Assembly: GCA_047495785.1 (NCBI GenBank)
Contig: JBLDXI010000033.1
Coordinates: 1,178,001-1,242,000 of the forward strand
Reading direction: 5' to 3'
Origin: Lepidodermella squamata
Lineage: Eukaryota > Gastrotricha
Length of the DNA: 64,000 nucleotides
Below are positions 34,852-46,761 of the stretch, in pieces. Within the stretch, counting starts at the first letter, position 1, and the number at the start of each line of letters is the position of its first letter. Under the pieces are notes generated by a model. That model was not told the DNA's origin and made no database searches. It worked only from the letters and a program-made list of their open reading frames with translations. A program made the position numbers and the translations under genes.

Positions 34852-36978
34852 TTATACTTCAGTGGCATCCGATTCGAGGATAACATCAATGAGGTGATTT
34901 TTGCATCGAAAGCACGGCCTGCGCCAGTTATTATTGTTATTATTAGTTGAGCATTGCGGACAGGCTGGCTTAGGGTTACTGCTAACTGTAGAAGACTTGC
35001 TGGCATTGGCTGTTTTGTTGTTGTTGTTATTATTGTTATTATTGTCATTCTCGCGGTTCTTCTTATCATGCTTATTACTGCTTCGGAATGGCTTTTTCAA
35101 GAATTCGTCGATAGGATCGTCCGATGAATTGCCGTCAGTGCCGGATTTCGGCTCGATTGTATCGTCGTGCCGGCTGAAACGAGTTCGCAAAAAGTTGGCT
35201 ATTGACGACAGATTTATGTCGGAATGCCGCCGGCGCAGAGACGTTCGAATCGCCGACGGCGTTGGACACGCACTCGACGGCTGCGGACACGGCACACTAA
35301 CGATCGACTCATCCGGAGCAGCGGAATTCTACAAAAAATTGAATAAAATTTAAAAAAAACCAAGTTTGACAGAACTAAAATTTTAACACATGAAATTTTT
35401 CGAAAAGCATGCAGGCAAATTATTTCTGAAAATAACTAAAATTAAGCTAATTTATACTAAGCTCTCGCTTTCAGGGTTATATAATACAGCGTGTCCAAGA
35501 AGATGCGCAACTATTTTTTAATTTGGCAACTTTTTGTAGGAAACTCCTCTAATTTTTTTGCAATTAAACTTGCCGAGAGAATATTCCATCTTTTATCCGC
35601 GATTTAATCGAAGAAATAAAAAATTTACCGGAGATAACCCGGAAAACCCCGATGGTAACTGGTTCGGTAATTTTCGGTAATTTACCCGGTTGGACAGAAT
35701 TTCTCCGGACAAACCCAGACCCAGACCTAAACCCAAAAAGTGACATATTCTCAGGATTTTTTCAATTTTTCTAAAAATTTTGTGGCCAGGAGATGTGGCT
35801 TCGTCTCTCATTTTGGAGTTTCTGAGCCCTTTTGTCCATTACTTACTATAAAGGACACGCTGTATCTAATATCTAAAGGTCTTCAGTAAATTTTTCGAAT
35901 TATTATTAGTAACCTGTATAACTTCCGTTTGCGGTTCTTCAATCTTCAACATGAAATTAGTAAATAAATAAAATATTATAATTCGAACCACATTGCACGG
36001 AAAATTTCCGAGAAAAATTCTGTAATAATTTAGGTCAAACTAAAAAATCGTCTAAAATTTTGTTTTTTTTTGCATGCGTCTGAAAATTTAATTTTATACC
36101 TTGTCATTGAGGCACAACATTGACCGAGCGTAGGCAGGAACTTTGCTAGCCGGCGCATTTCTCTTGCCATTCGCATCCATCTGCTTCAAATATCGATAAG
36201 TCACCGAGGCGTATTCCAAGCTTTCATCAGCCGTGCCGCCATTTTGCGGCGCCGGCGGTTTCGGAGGCGGCGGTTTCGCCTGCTGCTGGTTGTTTTGCTG
36301 CTGATGCGAAATCAACGAGGTAAAGCATGTTGTTGTCGTCTCCACAACTCGGGCCCCGTTATTGCCAGGTTGCCCGTTGCCGTTCGTTGCCATGCTTTCG
36401 TGGCGCGTCACCGATTGAAAACCCTGTTCTTTACTGGTTAAAATCGCCTTGGTTGACGTGGCGTTTAGAGAAGACCGCGCCGCGCTATTACGAGCCGATG
36501 GGTTGTAGGCGGAAAAAGCGCTGACACGACTGCTCGAGGACGAAATACTGTTAATATGACTTGTTTTATTGGCCGTCTGAGAATAATTGACAAGAGCGGC
36601 GGCGGTCTGGTGACGTGTTGACGGCTGCTCGATCGAAGTAATAGTGGTCGTATTACTTGAATTGTTAATCATAACCGGATTAGTACTCGGCTGGCCTGAT
36701 TTATGCGTGCTGCTCAGTGTCATGAAAGCGGCCGATCGCGAGCGGTGTTGATGGCTGCTGCTGTGATGGCTCGACGCGGCCGGCGAAATGGCGAGCGACG
36801 TCGGACGGCGCGGTGATGGCTTCAAAATATTATTGCCGCCATTAGCGTTATGATGATGATGGTGGTGGTGATGACTGCTATTTGTTCGATCGGCGGCGAT
36901 TACTTCGCCGTCGAAATCGTCTGGGGAAAGACCGTCGTCCGGCTCGGCCGTTGCCAGCGTCGCAGTCGCAACCATCAT
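34852..36978 (-). CDS. Low-complexity protein with paired CxxC, unknown function
   Basis: Exons 36978-36100 and 35328-34852 join in phase 0 (donor AAG|GTATAA, acceptor TTTTGTAG) to 451 residues. Much is low complexity: eight consecutive His (near residue 40), Ser/Asn/Thr-rich stretches, a Gln-rich run, a Pro-rich run (AKPPPPKPPAPQ) and nine consecutive Asn. Three more ordered segments stand out: ESLEYASVTYRYLKQMDANG near the end of exon 1, RRRHSDINLSSIANFLRTRF in exon 2, and CPQC...CFRC near the C-terminus, a possible zinc knuckle. No signal peptide or membrane segment. The family is not recognised; the composition resembles intracellular regulatory or scaffold proteins. The 36979-41473 tract is its upstream region. 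Confidence 0.65.
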
Positions 36979-39900
36979 TTATTATTGTGTTTTTATTATA
37001 GTATTATCACACAACGATATTTTAGTAATTAATTTCTCGGCGCCGAAAAGATTTCTGCGCTTTTTTTCCCGGCGGCGAGAAAAATTTACAACATCGTGTT
37101 GTAATCAATTTTTAACAACCTATATAAATGCAATAAAATTTTGCAAATTTTTAGGCCGAATTACATGTATATAAATTTCCAATACGGCCGCAATCGTGCC
37201 AAAACACACATTGATTCGAATACACAGGTGTATTAAAATATTGGCAAAAAGTCACCTGCATGAATTTTATTTCGCTATACACACACACATTTATTAGCCA
37301 AGCTATTTAATAATGTAGGCGCGCGTTCCGTCGACGGGGCTGAAAAACCTCTATTAATAAAATTGCGGATATCGAGCACACAAAGTAATATAATAAGCGC
37401 AACATTTGCATCGCTAAAATCAGAGTAAATTTGAGCACATCGTCGCGCTACCTATATGAAAAAATCGTTATTTTAGAAGAGCGGGGAAAATTCTCAATAA
37501 TTAATGCAAGCCCGCTCTCAGATTACATTTTATTGATTCCCGAAAACTCGGCGTGTGACATGCCCCGCTTTTTTGCATTTCCGACTAGAAAATTTAGGCA
37601 TATTTTTGTTGTTTTTTCTACGCTGCGTTTTGCGTGTTTTTGTTGTTAAAACGCAAGGAAATGAAACTGTAATACCAGTGATATAAATAATGAAGTTTGA
37701 AGCAGGAATAACAGTGGGAAAGTGGCCTTTTATGAGCTGGCACGAAACTCAGTTTGGCTGCGTCGAAAGCTGGGCCAATATTTATTCGCGCAGGTTTCGT
37801 TTCTCGCGCGCGATGTTTGCGCGGCAATAATGCTATAAATATTGCAATCTAATACTTGCCGCAAGGTAGCTAGGCTGTAGGTGTGTAGGGTACAGGTCGC
37901 CTGCACGCCTATCATCACACTCCGCTAACTGCTTACAAGAGCGCGCGCGTTACAGACTGCAAACTTGAGCCGCCTTAAAAGGCGACGAGTGTTTGTTGTT
38001 TGACGCTTGGCGGCCCACTTTTCCGATACATATATGCAGCAATAATAATAATAAATATCGACCACAATAATAATAAAATTATTCCGCATGAGACATGATG
38101 TCGCCTACAGTGGCAATAATGTTGACGCCTCGCCTATAGTTTTGCCGTCGTCGCTTATTATAAGTGTATAAAACGATGTTTGTCTCTTACACCCTGCACA
38201 GCTCGATATCTATCATCTATCCATCTTTATTGCTTTACTATACAACGAGCCAGGGGACAACAAGACGACTCATTTCGCCAGGGGAGAGTCTGCTATATTA
38301 CTCGATGTAGTCGTTTTCTCACAGAAAATAATGCAATATATTGTGAGTAATGTAATAATAGTATAATAAAAGCAGAGCAGCAGGCGCGAACCAGGATGAT
38401 GAAGAAAAGTGACGAGAGACCAAACGAGCTAACAACAAAGCACGCAGATGACGGCGATGATAGCATACACGGCGGGTTTGCGCGAAAAACCAGCCATCGA
38501 TTCGGCTCACTGCCGGTAATCGAGCTGCCCGTTTCTCTCGCTCGTGTTCTATGGACACAGCCGTCAGTAAATTAACTCACGCACTCACACACAAACGCTG
38601 TCGTTTTCATTAGTATTTGTAAAATACGCATTCATATAATAGTACAAATAAAGTATTATTACAATACGTTTTTACTATCAGTTTAATATCGAATCGTGTC
38701 TTTTTCGTTCCCATCGACAATAGGGAAGGAGGGAGGGGGCCTCGTTTGAAGTATTGTAATAACAAGATGAAGAGGAAAAAAAATCGCTGTCCTCGTATTC
38801 CCCAGACGGAGAAAATCGGGGGAAAAAACTACAAAGAGTGCGCACAGATTTTTGCGTAATAACAAAATGATACGCGAAATGTACGAAAATGAGTTGAATG
38901 AATTTCGCGTGCAGTTCTGCCAAAAATATATAAGAGTGCGAGGGTGTTAAAAATAAATATTTATGGCACAGCTCGCGAAAATATATAGGTCACCAATTGA
39001 TATGACCCTAATTGTTCGAATCGGTTTAACCGTGTGTGAAACGGCATCAAGAGCAGAAAATAAACGACTACTTGAAACCTCTAGGGATACGGCAAAAAAC
39101 CTCATAAAATATCATTTCCCTAGGGCAACTGCGTTATAACAATGGTCTAATAGCCTGAAAAAATCCGAAAAATAATAAAAAAGGTAAATTATGAAAAATC
39201 CTCCTTAACCATAATTTTAGCAAGATAATGACAATTTTTGAGATGAAAGAGTTGTAATAATCAAAAGGTACTAAATTAGCCAAACTATGTGCTCGAAATG
39301 AAACGCCATCTCTTGAGTCATTTGTCGAGCTTATTGATGAAGAAATTGCTTACAAAATACGCTGATGAGGCGAGTGAGAGAGAAGCATGAAAAATGCTAC
39401 TTCATCAGTTATACACTTGCTACTTTGTAAAACGAGCGGTGAGCTAAAAAGCGGTGAGCTAAACGAGCGGTGAGTTAAATGGCCCGTCTCGACTCGATAA
39501 ATTGTCGAGAGTGTGCATTGAGTCAGCAGTTTTGCAAAAATATAAAAGCGCGCAGCTAATAATAAATGGACCTTATAGTTGGTTGTTGTATACTTGTTAT
39601 TATCTTATTCTCGTAGACGCAAGATGAGCAGAAATTCATGCGCACGTAGCGATGATGATAAAACAGCCATCAAACTACGCCATCTTCTTACACAATTGGC
39701 CGTATGTTCATCGTGTCGAGGGTGTGGTCAAAATCAAAAAGAAAAATTCGGCAGCTGTGTTCGAAATATAACAATAATAACATTACAATAATCTTGTTTG
39801 TTGATGGGCTGCTGGCACAATAAAATGCTATATAATTGATATATCATAATAAAACAGATTCCGGCGCATGGGCGATGCGCGTACGCCGTTCGCCTCAATT

Positions 39901-41473
39901 GATGGGCCATGATTGGGGCAGTGGGCCGCGCGCGCGCGCATATTATTGCGATCATCTGAACAGTGCGCGTTCACGTGGCCGACAGCGTGTAATCGTTCCG
40001 CCCCGCAGCGATGCGCGTGGCAACGTCAGTAAATCAGCATATCATCATAGCGGATAGGCTACTCGAGGCCGGCAAAGATAGACATATATATTGCCGGAAA
40101 TCTTACGATATTTATATACAAACTCAACTTCACATTTCACATTATTATTATCATAAATTGAAAAATAAAAAAAACTCATCCAGACGCGGACTTGAATTAC
40201 AGATCGGCGTACGGAAAATAACAATATTTTTGTTTTTCTCGCAATATATTCACATCCGCTGTACCGATATTGCGCTAGAAATTAGCGAAAATTTATTATA
40301 ACGAGTTCGAAGATCTCGACGATGATGGATAGACGAGATATTCGTAAAAAGGTAATGCAAAATAACAAATTAATTAAAGAGAAAACTGACCGGGGGAAAG
40401 CCCTTATATTTAATGGCCACTAATTAATTTTTAATATATAAGCGGTGCGAGCTTTTATGCGGATTGACCGCTAATAATTACGTGCGAATAAATCTACATT
40501 TTTCCGCCGCTCTGAAAGAAAAATGCCAGCAGAACGTCGTCGCGATTCGCGTTTCCAGGAGCGAATCCCTAAAAAAAACGCGATCGCTTAAAATAATAAT
40601 AAACAATGTAATGTTCACACCTTTGCTTTTTCTAAGCATTGCGAAAGTTTTTTTTACTGCCACGTGTTGATAGAAAGAAAAAAGAATTAGACCCAGCAAT
40701 ATAAAATCATCATCACGCTTTCGCACATCTTTTCTGCATATAAGAACAGCAGTGGCGCCCCAAGTGCAATCAAACGTAAAGCTAAGTAGCGCAATCGATC
40801 GTATAAGAAAAAATTAGCTTAAAAGGCGTTAAATAGCCGAGTGTCAGGTGAGCGTATTGAGCCGTGAAAAGGCCAATCAATTTATAACGCTTTGACAGCG
40901 GCCGAGCACGAGTGAAAAAACGGCTCAATAAAATAAACTTTATTGCCGGTCTTTCTCGCGCGCGCGCGCTACTTATTTGTCTCCGCGAGAGAAGAAGTCG
41001 TGTAAGAAACCGCCAGGGCCGCTTTGTTCAGAACGGCAATTAAGTGCACATCACAATAGAGCGGCGCCGAGAATAAAAAAGGCGAGCGCAATTACGCGCG
41101 AGACGACGGCGCGCCACTTTCAAAATGACACATTTTCGTTTTCATCGAAAAATAGAGCCGATTTTTGAGCTGGCGAGGCGACATGTAAATTTTCACGATT
41201 GTGTAAATCCGCTTTTGTTTGGCCCTCCCATAGCATGCCAGTTTTACAACTTCTGATTTTGACAAGGATGATGGTTTGCCGTTGAGATTAATTGTGTACT
41301 GACAGGAATTTTCAGGGCAAATCAATTCATCGATACTCCGTCACAATTTGACAACTGATAACAGGGCTTTTTATTCAATTTTTACCCTGGGCTAAAAATA
41401 TTTGACAGCTTTTCTTCTTCAAAACTCACAATGACTAAAATTTGCAGTAAAAAAGCACTTCAATTTTTTTTCA
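36979..41473. other. Gene-poor interval
   Basis: No supported gene. It lies between the 5' end of the low-complexity gene (minus) and the 3' end of transporter E (minus). It resembles the 6.6-15 kb tract: AAT runs (near 38041), GCGCGC words (near 39929 and 40957) and short random frames. Three near-copies of GAGCGGTGAGCTAAA lie at 39433-39480. Confidence 0.45.
39433..39480. repeat. Short tandem repeat, three units of about 15 bases
   Basis: Units GAGCGGTGAGCTAAA, (AA)GCGGTGAGCTAAAC and GAGCGGTGAGTTAAA follow one another. No other copy was noticed nearby. Confidence 0.6.
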
Positions 41474-43094
41474 TTAAAAATCGACTGATTTCAACTTGTC
41501 AAAATTAGTGTTAACATAAAGCGGCGACAAGGGTGGTGTGATAAGTTCTGTCGTGCTTTCAGTTGTTTTCCGAACTCTTCTCGGCATCGGTTTTTCATCT
41601 TCAGCAGGCGGTAGACGTTTATTTGATTGGCAACGTTGTGCCTGATTCGCGAGGAATGATCGCAGGGTTAAATAGACAAAAGCCGCCGTTACGAGTGACG
41701 CGCCGATAACGCTCGACTGAGTAATGCCGTGATTTCCGGCTGGTACCAGGGTTATTTGAAGCAGGAATTGAAAGACCAACTCAGCCGGTTGAGCCAGGCT
41801 GAGAATTTTAGCTTCTAAACGCTGCGAGGCGACGATTTGCAGTAGAACACCAGCAGCAGCCGTAAAACCGACGGAGCAGCTGAGAATTCGAAATGAGAAA
41901 TCACACGGCGGCAGTCGAGCGTGACCGGTCGCGAAAGTGATGATGAACATAATTGGTGTAGTTACAAGGCCGAAGATAAATGTCACCGATGAAAAAGGCG
42001 CGGATTTCAATTTTCGAAAGACTATAAAAAGACCAGTCTGGAAAAAAATGTGATCGTTTTTGTGAATAAATTATGTACCGACTTTACCTGTAGAGCAACA
42101 ACACCCAAAGCCATGAGATAACCCATCAGATCTGTATCTCCATTTGAACTATTAGAGACTCGAGGATCGGGTTTGATTATGTAGAGCACACCTGAATAGG
42201 AAAATTCAAGGGTAACAATTTTTGATAAAAAACTAATTTAAAATTAAAATTAAACTAAAATCAACCGGTGGTTATATTTGACTAGTTAAATTCACCTTCT
42301 AGCGCTCAACTAAAGATAGTATAACAATTCTCATAGCTTAGAATGCCAGCTTTCCGGCTGTAACAAATACAAAGCATTTTGAAATTCAAAAGATTTTTTA
42401 CCAAATTGGATAAATCGAAGCGTCAATATCTGAAAACGTATTTTTGGAACCCAAAATTCCTGACCCTCATGTAAAAAATATTTTAATGCTGAAATCTCCA
42501 ATTTTTGGGAAGCGATCGAGAATTAATCCTGAAACTTCCCAAAATTTCTGATTATTTTCTGATTTTCAACGCTCTAATAACATGGTTTTTAACCCCCATT
42601 GTTACGCTACGATCAAATAACTCTTTTAATTTTGAATTACCTGTCACACAGGCCAATATTGCAGGTACATCGGTGATTTTGAGCCGTTCACCTAACAGCG
42701 GCCAGGCCGCTACAGAAGTCACAACAGGTGTGATAGCGAGAATCGTGGAGAAATCAGTCAAGCTAATGCTTTGAATAGCCATTTGAGCCAGAACAACAGC
42801 ACCAAGTCCGAGGACGGCTCGTAAAATGAGATAGACCCAAGTTCGGAGCGAAAATGAGAAATAGGGCGAGCGGCTAGCCGCAACTTGCGGCGTTGCTATT
42901 AGCAACGTAGCGACTTGCCGAAGAGTTGCGATCCATAGCGGATGAAAAGGCACGTCATCCTCGCACGTGGATAGCATGAGGTGTTTACTGGCGAAAAAGT
43001 AGATTGCGCTCAGGAAGGCCGCGCCAAGTGACGCTGAGAGGCCGAACGCCCATGACGTGCGGAATGTAACGAGACACGGGGCTTCAACAGTCAT
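41474..43094 (-). CDS. EamA/SLC35G1-like ten-TM transporter E
   Basis: Exons 43094-42641, 42191-42088 and 42037-41474 join with phases 1 and 0, the same as copies A-C and F, to 373 residues. Exon 1 holds the first EamA half ending ITPVVTSVAAWPLLGERLKI. Exon 2 (GVLYIIKPDPR...) is the short linking segment. Exon 3 holds the second half (SLAQPAELVFQFLLQITLV is the counterpart of the SLGAGMEIIIQLSF segment in A) and a longer cytosolic tail, about 60 residues, with Arg/Lys and Ser/Thr-Pro motifs (ELITPPLSPLYVN). Similarity to A-C is lower than among A-C, so this is an older branch. Substrate unknown. Confidence 0.85.
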
Positions 43095-44066
43095 ATTTTG
43101 AGACTAGCTTGTGAAATCATTCGCCTGCGAATAAACCATTCGCTACCGAATGTCTCAGATTTGCCGTAAAGTCATCTAAAAAAATTGATGAAAAATTGCA
43201 CTCTAATAAGGCGGGAATTATCTTATTTACACCGGTGTGTATAGTTTTCCAAATTTTTATCAGAAGTAAGAAATGCACCCAGGATAACCTTTTAGAACTG
43301 CAGTAAAATGCGTCTTTCTAGGCAAGTTAGATAACTAAAAAATAAGAACAATGATAGTGTGATAGATAGTAACGGTAAAATGTCCTCGATTTCACGAAAA
43401 GAACTGTATGATCTTTCAGGTCATGGCTATTAGCGAATTTCTAAGCATCCTAAATTCTGTGAATGAAACGTAAAAAAAACTACACACGTGCTCGAATCCA
43501 ATCAAATCGTCGCGTTGATTTGCATCTTGATTCCTTATTAGGTAACAATTATTGGTATAACTATAGGAATTATTGCGTGAGTGTGGTATAAAGCAGTAAC
43601 ATGTTGTCCTTAGCAATTTTTTTTAAAACGTAGATAGGAAAATTTTAGGTCGTATATTGTTAATAATTAATTTTTTGAATTTTTAATACTTCCGTATGGG
43701 TGGAATTTCTCATTGCTTATTCATAAGCAGCTGCTCAATTAAAGCCAGCAAAAAATTATCGAGCTAATAGCTGCGTTTTAGCTGTTGGACTTATTACAAA
43801 CTTCCCCATGAGCTGAATGCTTGGTTTATGTGAAGAAGTGTAAAACGTGAGCGATCCTTAGAGGACCCCGCCCTAATTTCGGCCACTTCCTAAATTCGGC
43901 CGCTGCGTCCTAACTTCGGCCACCGGCCGAAATTTGGACACGAAGTGCTGTGCAGCAGTTTTATTTGCACGCAATTCAAGAACTTTGCATTGTTGGGCCC
44001 ATCTGTTTCATGATTTTTCAAGCACGTGATCGCAAAAAAATAATTCTAAATGCGAGCGAGCGGCAG

Positions 44067-44500
44067 AGACTTTGATTTGATTTGATTTGATTGTGATTTG
44101 ATTTGATTTAGGCCATTTTTTGATGATTTGATTTAAAAAATTTCAAGATGATTTGATTTGCAAATGATTTAGCCCCCTTGATTCACTGATGATTTAGAAA
44201 ATTCAAAACTCTCGGAACTCCCCCTGTTGCTAAACATGACAACTCATATTTGACTCGAAAACATCTGGTTTCCAATGTCTGGAGCAATTTAACTACTTTT
44301 AGACTCATTCTGCTATAACCAACCTTGAAATGTGAAAGAATCTCTTGAAAATACCCTAATACTCATATTTCGCTGGGCGAAAGATTTGATTTGATTTGAT
44401 TTAGACTGGTCTGATGATTTGATTTGATTGATTTACCATGGATTTTTGAATGATTTGATTTTAAATGATTGATTTAACAAGACCTGTGATTTACTGAAGA
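44067..44500. repeat. GATTT/TTTGA simple-repeat tract
   Basis: Long runs of TTTGATTTGATTTGA with interruptions at about 44067-44190 and 44385-44515, with reverse-strand units (CAAATCA) at the far end. No coding potential. Confidence 0.8.
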
Positions 44501-44557
44501 AATCAAATCAAGTCAAATCAAAGTCACTGGCGAGCGGGCTTATGTCGAATTGTAGTT

Positions 44558-45341
44558 ACATGCGCCCAGTTTTTTGCGCCCAGCGTTTTTGCGCCCACAA
44601 AAATGCGCCCTGACTTTTGCGCCCCGACATTTGCGCCCAGATTCAAGCGCCTTGACATTTGCGCCCGGACTTTTGCGCCCCGTATTTTAATGCCCTGACA
44701 ATTGCGCCCTGACACTTGCGCCCCGAGATTTCTTTGTTGGAAGATAACTTTGTTCTCCTAATTATATACCTTAGATCCTAATATGAACTGGCTGGTCCCC
44801 AAATACCTGCGATCTGTGATTAAAGTAGATATACCTGAACATTTTGAATTAGACTTTTCAGATATTAATAAAAAACCACCCAGGTGAAGAGATCGAGAGA
44901 GGTGATTTTAGGGTTATCGAAGGTTCGATTCCAAAAAATCAGCAGTCAATAATAAAATCGAATCCTGGAAAACAAAATCGATACCCTTATTCTACAGGAG
45001 CCAATATATTTTTTAGATATTTTTCCAGAATTTTAGGAAGTCAACCGCAGGTCTAGTGGAAAAAGTTATCAAACTTTTACCTTTCAAAATTGTACTCCTC
45101 CTGGGTAACATGAAATTAACTAACGAAGATATGAAATCATGAAATAGTTGCCATTGGCAAAGCGGAAAGAACACTGGGCGCAAATGTCGGGGCGCAAATG
45201 TCAGGGCGCATACTGGATGTGCGCAAAAGTCGGGGCGCAATTGTCAAGGCGTAAATTTATGGGCGCAGTAGTCAGGGCGCAAAAGTCAGGGCGCATTTTT
45301 GTGGGCGCAAGCACGCTGGGCGCAAAATTCTGGGCGCATGT
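44558..45341. repeat. Foldback of inverted GCGCCC-unit arrays
   Basis: Left array 44558-44725 repeats units like GCGCCCTGACTTTT and GCGCCCCGACATTT about ten times; right array 45171-45341 carries the same units as the reverse complement and in mirrored order, ending GGGCGCATGT opposite the left ACATGCGCCC. The two arms of about 170 bases could pair across a 450-base spacer. Single related words (AGCGCAAATGTCGTC) occur near 14520. Confidence 0.75.
44874..45100. repeat. Direct repeat of about 230 bp, copy 1 (copy 2 at about 45484-45712)
   Basis: Both start near AAACCACCCAGGTGAAGAGA and share stretches through TTCCAGAATTTTAG and AGTCAACCGCAG. Divergence is moderate, by eye around one base in six. 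Confidence 0.7.
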
Positions 45342-46761
45342 CACCATCTACCCTTATGTCGCTTCTCGAGTGCTCAGTTACCGCTACTTTGCAGGTATAA
45401 TTTACCTGAAACTGGCTCTTTAGAATTTACTGCTTTCACCTCAATAATTACCAGCTTCATTTTGGTATAAAGCATTCTATCTAAAACCACCCAGGTGAAG
45501 AGATCCAGAGGGCCAATTTTAGGGTTTTTGAGGGTTTGATTCCAAAAATTAGCAGTCAATAGGGGAATTGAATTCGGGAAAACAAAATCAATACTCTCAT
45601 TCTACAGAAGGCAAGGGATTTTTTAGATAATTTTCCAGAATTTTAGAAAGTCAACCGCAGTTAGGCTATTAGGTAGAAAACAAGTTATCAAACTTGTACC
45701 TATCAAAACAAGTTTGAGTTTCAGGCATCACGTCGTCGAGGAAAAGCTCACAGGTGAAGCAACAAAGGCAGTTTTTATAGTCAGCTTTTTGAGACAAATC
45801 TAACGATACCAAACTTATGGTATTAGTGTACCTGGATGAGGTGGCCGAAATTAGGGCACCCCGCTCCCTAATTCCGGCCGGGTGTCTGGGTGACTAAAAA
45901 ATTAGCCATAAATCAAGGTAAAATCGTCCGGACTTGCGGAAAGCGGCATTCGATAGCCTAATAACGCCTCTTTAATTCTGCTTATGCCGAATATTTTCTG
46001 AAAATTTACCTGGCTGGCAAAGTCGGAAAAACCTGAAAAGCGGCCGAAATTAGGGCGGGGTCCTCTAATTTGATCGAGAGAAAGCTATCAATGGCCTACG
46101 TCATAGAATAGGAATTAACTTTAACTCGCATGTGACCATCAGGCCATGAATTAAATTTTGCTGTCTATGATCATAGCGGTCTATAATGAGTGCTGAAAAA
46201 ACATTGCGGCAATAATGGATGAGTGGATTGAGGAAAAAAAATACTACCTAGGTATCACAAGTTATACAGGTGCGATTAAATTTAACGCGTTTTATACCTA
46301 GGTATGTAAAAAAAGTCGACAGAAGGGCAATAAATTGTGAAATAACAGCGGTCGCGACTATCTTGAGTTATTATTCTTTTCAGCATCGAGCAAATAGTTT
46401 TCTCGGCTTCCCTATGAATAGAAGTTGCATCGCTTTGCCCATAATGCATTCTGGCCAGCTACTTTGCGTGCCTTTCTCGCTAAATAATTGATTTTTTGTC
46501 TGTAGTAATAATCTCTATGCACCTGGTTCAGTACACATCAGATATAGGAAAAATCAAAACAAAACGAAGAATATGCGATATTACAGCAGAGTTTTAATCT
46601 GAGCTAGTCTCGAAATAATCACTAATAAAACGATGAGTCGCAACAAAAATCAGTAAGGAAAAATTGGAGGTAAAAAACCTCTTTATCAGCATGACATCAA
46701 TTTACACGCGAAAAAAATGATAAAGAGGAGTCATTAATGCAAATAATTTCTGTCAATGATT

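Larger units (their letters stand above)
43858..46068. mobile_element. 2.2-kb non-autonomous element with perfect 27-bp terminal inverted repeats
   Basis: 43858-43884 and 46042-46068 are exact inverted copies. If the outer TTA/TAA is read as TA plus one flanking base, TA flanks both ends, fitting a Tc1/mariner-type target duplication. No transposase frame is present. Inside are GATTT-type simple repeats (44067-44500), a foldback built of GCGCCC units (44558-45341), one copy of a 230-bp direct repeat near 44874 and another near 45484, and an internal partial terminal-repeat copy near 45838-45888 (GGCCGAAATTAGGGC). The layout suggests nested insertions. It lies between transporters E and F. Confidence 0.7.

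Noticed and set aside
44927-44938. tRNA B-box-like GGTTCGATTCC in the 230-bp direct repeat
   Set aside because: No A box upstream and no acceptor stem. A tRNA-derived SINE is possible but not supported.
43858-46068. Possible CRISPR-like array (regular GCGCCC units)
   Set aside because: Units are short, degenerate, without unique spacers, and the genome is eukaryotic; a foldback repeat explains it.
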